This document shows, in pieces, positions 63,485-64,000 of a stretch of DNA of 64,000 bases. This DNA comes from Candidatus Endomicrobiellum agilis (GTDB lineage: Bacteria > Elusimicrobiota > Endomicrobiia > Endomicrobiales > Endomicrobiaceae): NCBI GenBank assembly GCA_020328155.1, contig JAIXMX010000001.1, positions 174,889 to 238,888 of the forward strand, written 5' to 3'. Every line of letters starts with the position of its first letter. Positions within the stretch are counted from its first letter, which is position 1. The notes under the pieces are model-generated. The model was given only the letters and a program-made list of their open reading frames with translations, was not told the DNA's origin and ran no database searches. A program made the translations under genes and the position numbers.

Positions 63485-64000
63485 ATGAATACAGTCGAAA
63501 AATTGATAAAAAAAAATAAAGTCTATTGCGGATCCGCAATAGATCTTTTTTGCGATAAAATCGAACTTCCGAACGGTGCCGTCGCGAAAAGAGAATATTT
63601 AGGACATCCCGGAGCAGCGGCGGTTCTTCCTTTTATAAGTAGGAAAAGTATTGTTTTGGTAAAACAATACAGGTATCCAATAAATCAAATAACTTACGAA
63701 ATACCCGCCGGTAAAATTGACAAAGGCGAAACACCTCTTGAATGTATAACAAGAGAACTTGAAGAAGAGACAGGATATCGGGCTAAAAAATTGAAAAAAC
63801 TCTTGGCGTTTTATCCTACTGCCGCTTTTTCAAATGAAATTATCCATATTTTTGCGGCTTTCGGACTTATAAATGGAGAGCAAAATCCGGATGAAGACGA
63901 GTTTGTTTCAAGAGAAATTATGAGTTTTAAAGAAGCTGTCAAAATGGTAAAAACAGGCAAAATAAAAGATTCAAAAACGATTGTTGCATTGTTGTATTTT
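63485..64000 (+). CDS. NUDIX hydrolase, ADP-ribose pyrophosphatase-like (cut by window end)
   Basis: The gene starts at ATG 63,485 and is open to the end of the window; the missing stop explains its absence from the ORF track. The Nudix box GKIDKGETPLECITRELEEETGY near residues 80-102 agrees fully with GX5EX7REUXEEXGU. Upstream, LGHPGAAAVLPFISRKSIVLVKQYRYPINQITYEIPAG is typical of the ADP-ribose pyrophosphatase (NudF-like) subgroup. It hydrolyses nucleoside diphosphate derivatives. The C-terminal few residues are outside the window. Confidence 0.9.
   Translation, partial: MNTVEKLIKKNKVYCGSAIDLFCDKIELPNGAVAKREYLGHPGAAAVLPFISRKSIVLVKQYRYPINQITYEIPAGKIDKGETPLECITRELEEETGYRAKKLKKLLAFYPTAAFSNEIIHIFAAFGLINGEQNPDEDEFVSREIMSFKEAVKMVKTGKIKDSKTIVALLYF

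Noticed and set aside
1-64000. tRNA or rRNA genes
   Set aside because: I looked for T-loop-like GGTTCGAATCC patterns and rRNA signatures and saw none convincing; a tRNAscan run would settle it.

Overview
The window is AT-rich bacterial DNA from a Gram-negative, fermentative anaerobe. An outer membrane is indicated by a complete tol-pal cluster and an LptE-type lipoprotein. Anaerobic, H2- and acetate-linked metabolism is indicated by the [FeFe]-hydrogenase maturase HydF, an NfnAB-type flavin transhydrogenase, acetate kinase and GTP-dependent PEP carboxykinase. Intact, tightly packed housekeeping operons alternate with long stretches of decayed, non-coding DNA. That pattern, together with the gene content, is what I would expect from an Endomicrobium-like member of the Elusimicrobiota (gut or intracellular symbionts of termite flagellates). 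This assignment is an inference from style and content, not from a marker gene search.

Layout. 0-3.6 kb: M50 protease, trpS, scpAB. 3.6-5.9 kb: decayed DNA with one candidate structured RNA. 5.9-11.8 kb: ftsX, an EnvC-like LytM protein, an S41 protease, a small membrane protein, tsaD and dusB. 12.0-16.4 kb: promoter, then pal-cpoB-tolA-tolB-tolQ-tolR. 17.5-22 kb: cyclic-nucleotide-binding protein, AI-2E-type permease, pfkA, and a tyrS carrying a large in-frame Tyr/Glu-rich repeat insertion. 23.4-27.7 kb: nfnAB and hydF. 27.9-28.8 kb: a minus-strand putative lipoprotein. 29.5-34.8 kb: tpiA, rpiB, a lipoprotein, split transketolase, a recJ remnant and mtnP. 34.9-36.7 kb (minus): DJ-1/PfpI protein and ackA. 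37.8-42.9 kb (minus): an accessory island of small lipoproteins and membrane proteins, two of which carry GYDxx pentapeptide repeats; several members are frameshifted and parts are duplicated. 43.5-54.3 kb: zapB-like, zapA, rarA, 5-FCL, rny, xseAB, ispA, dxs, tlyA. 54.6-61 kb: leuS, lptE, prfB, psd, pssA, ndk. 61.6-64 kb: pckG and a NUDIX hydrolase cut by the window end.

How the genes fit together. Central carbon genes (pfkA, tpiA, rpiB, split transketolase, pckG, ackA) describe glycolysis, a non-oxidative pentose phosphate branch, a PEP/oxaloacetate exchange and acetate formation. NfnAB and HydF handle reductant through ferredoxin, NAD(P)H and H2. Dxs and IspA feed isoprenoid synthesis, and PssA and Psd make phosphatidylethanolamine. 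FtsX, EnvC-like, Tol-Pal and ZapA/B-like proteins belong to division and envelope constriction.

Most striking observations: (1) tyrosyl-tRNA synthetase with a roughly 180-residue tandem-repeat insertion exactly between the catalytic part and the S4 domain; (2) prfB with an in-frame UAA, not UGA, at an otherwise well-formed programmed-frameshift site; (3) the minus-strand lipoprotein island with GYDxx repeat proteins, duplicated modules and hairpin repeats at its edges; (4) a phosphatidylserine decarboxylase whose processing site reads Ser-Ser instead of Gly-Ser.
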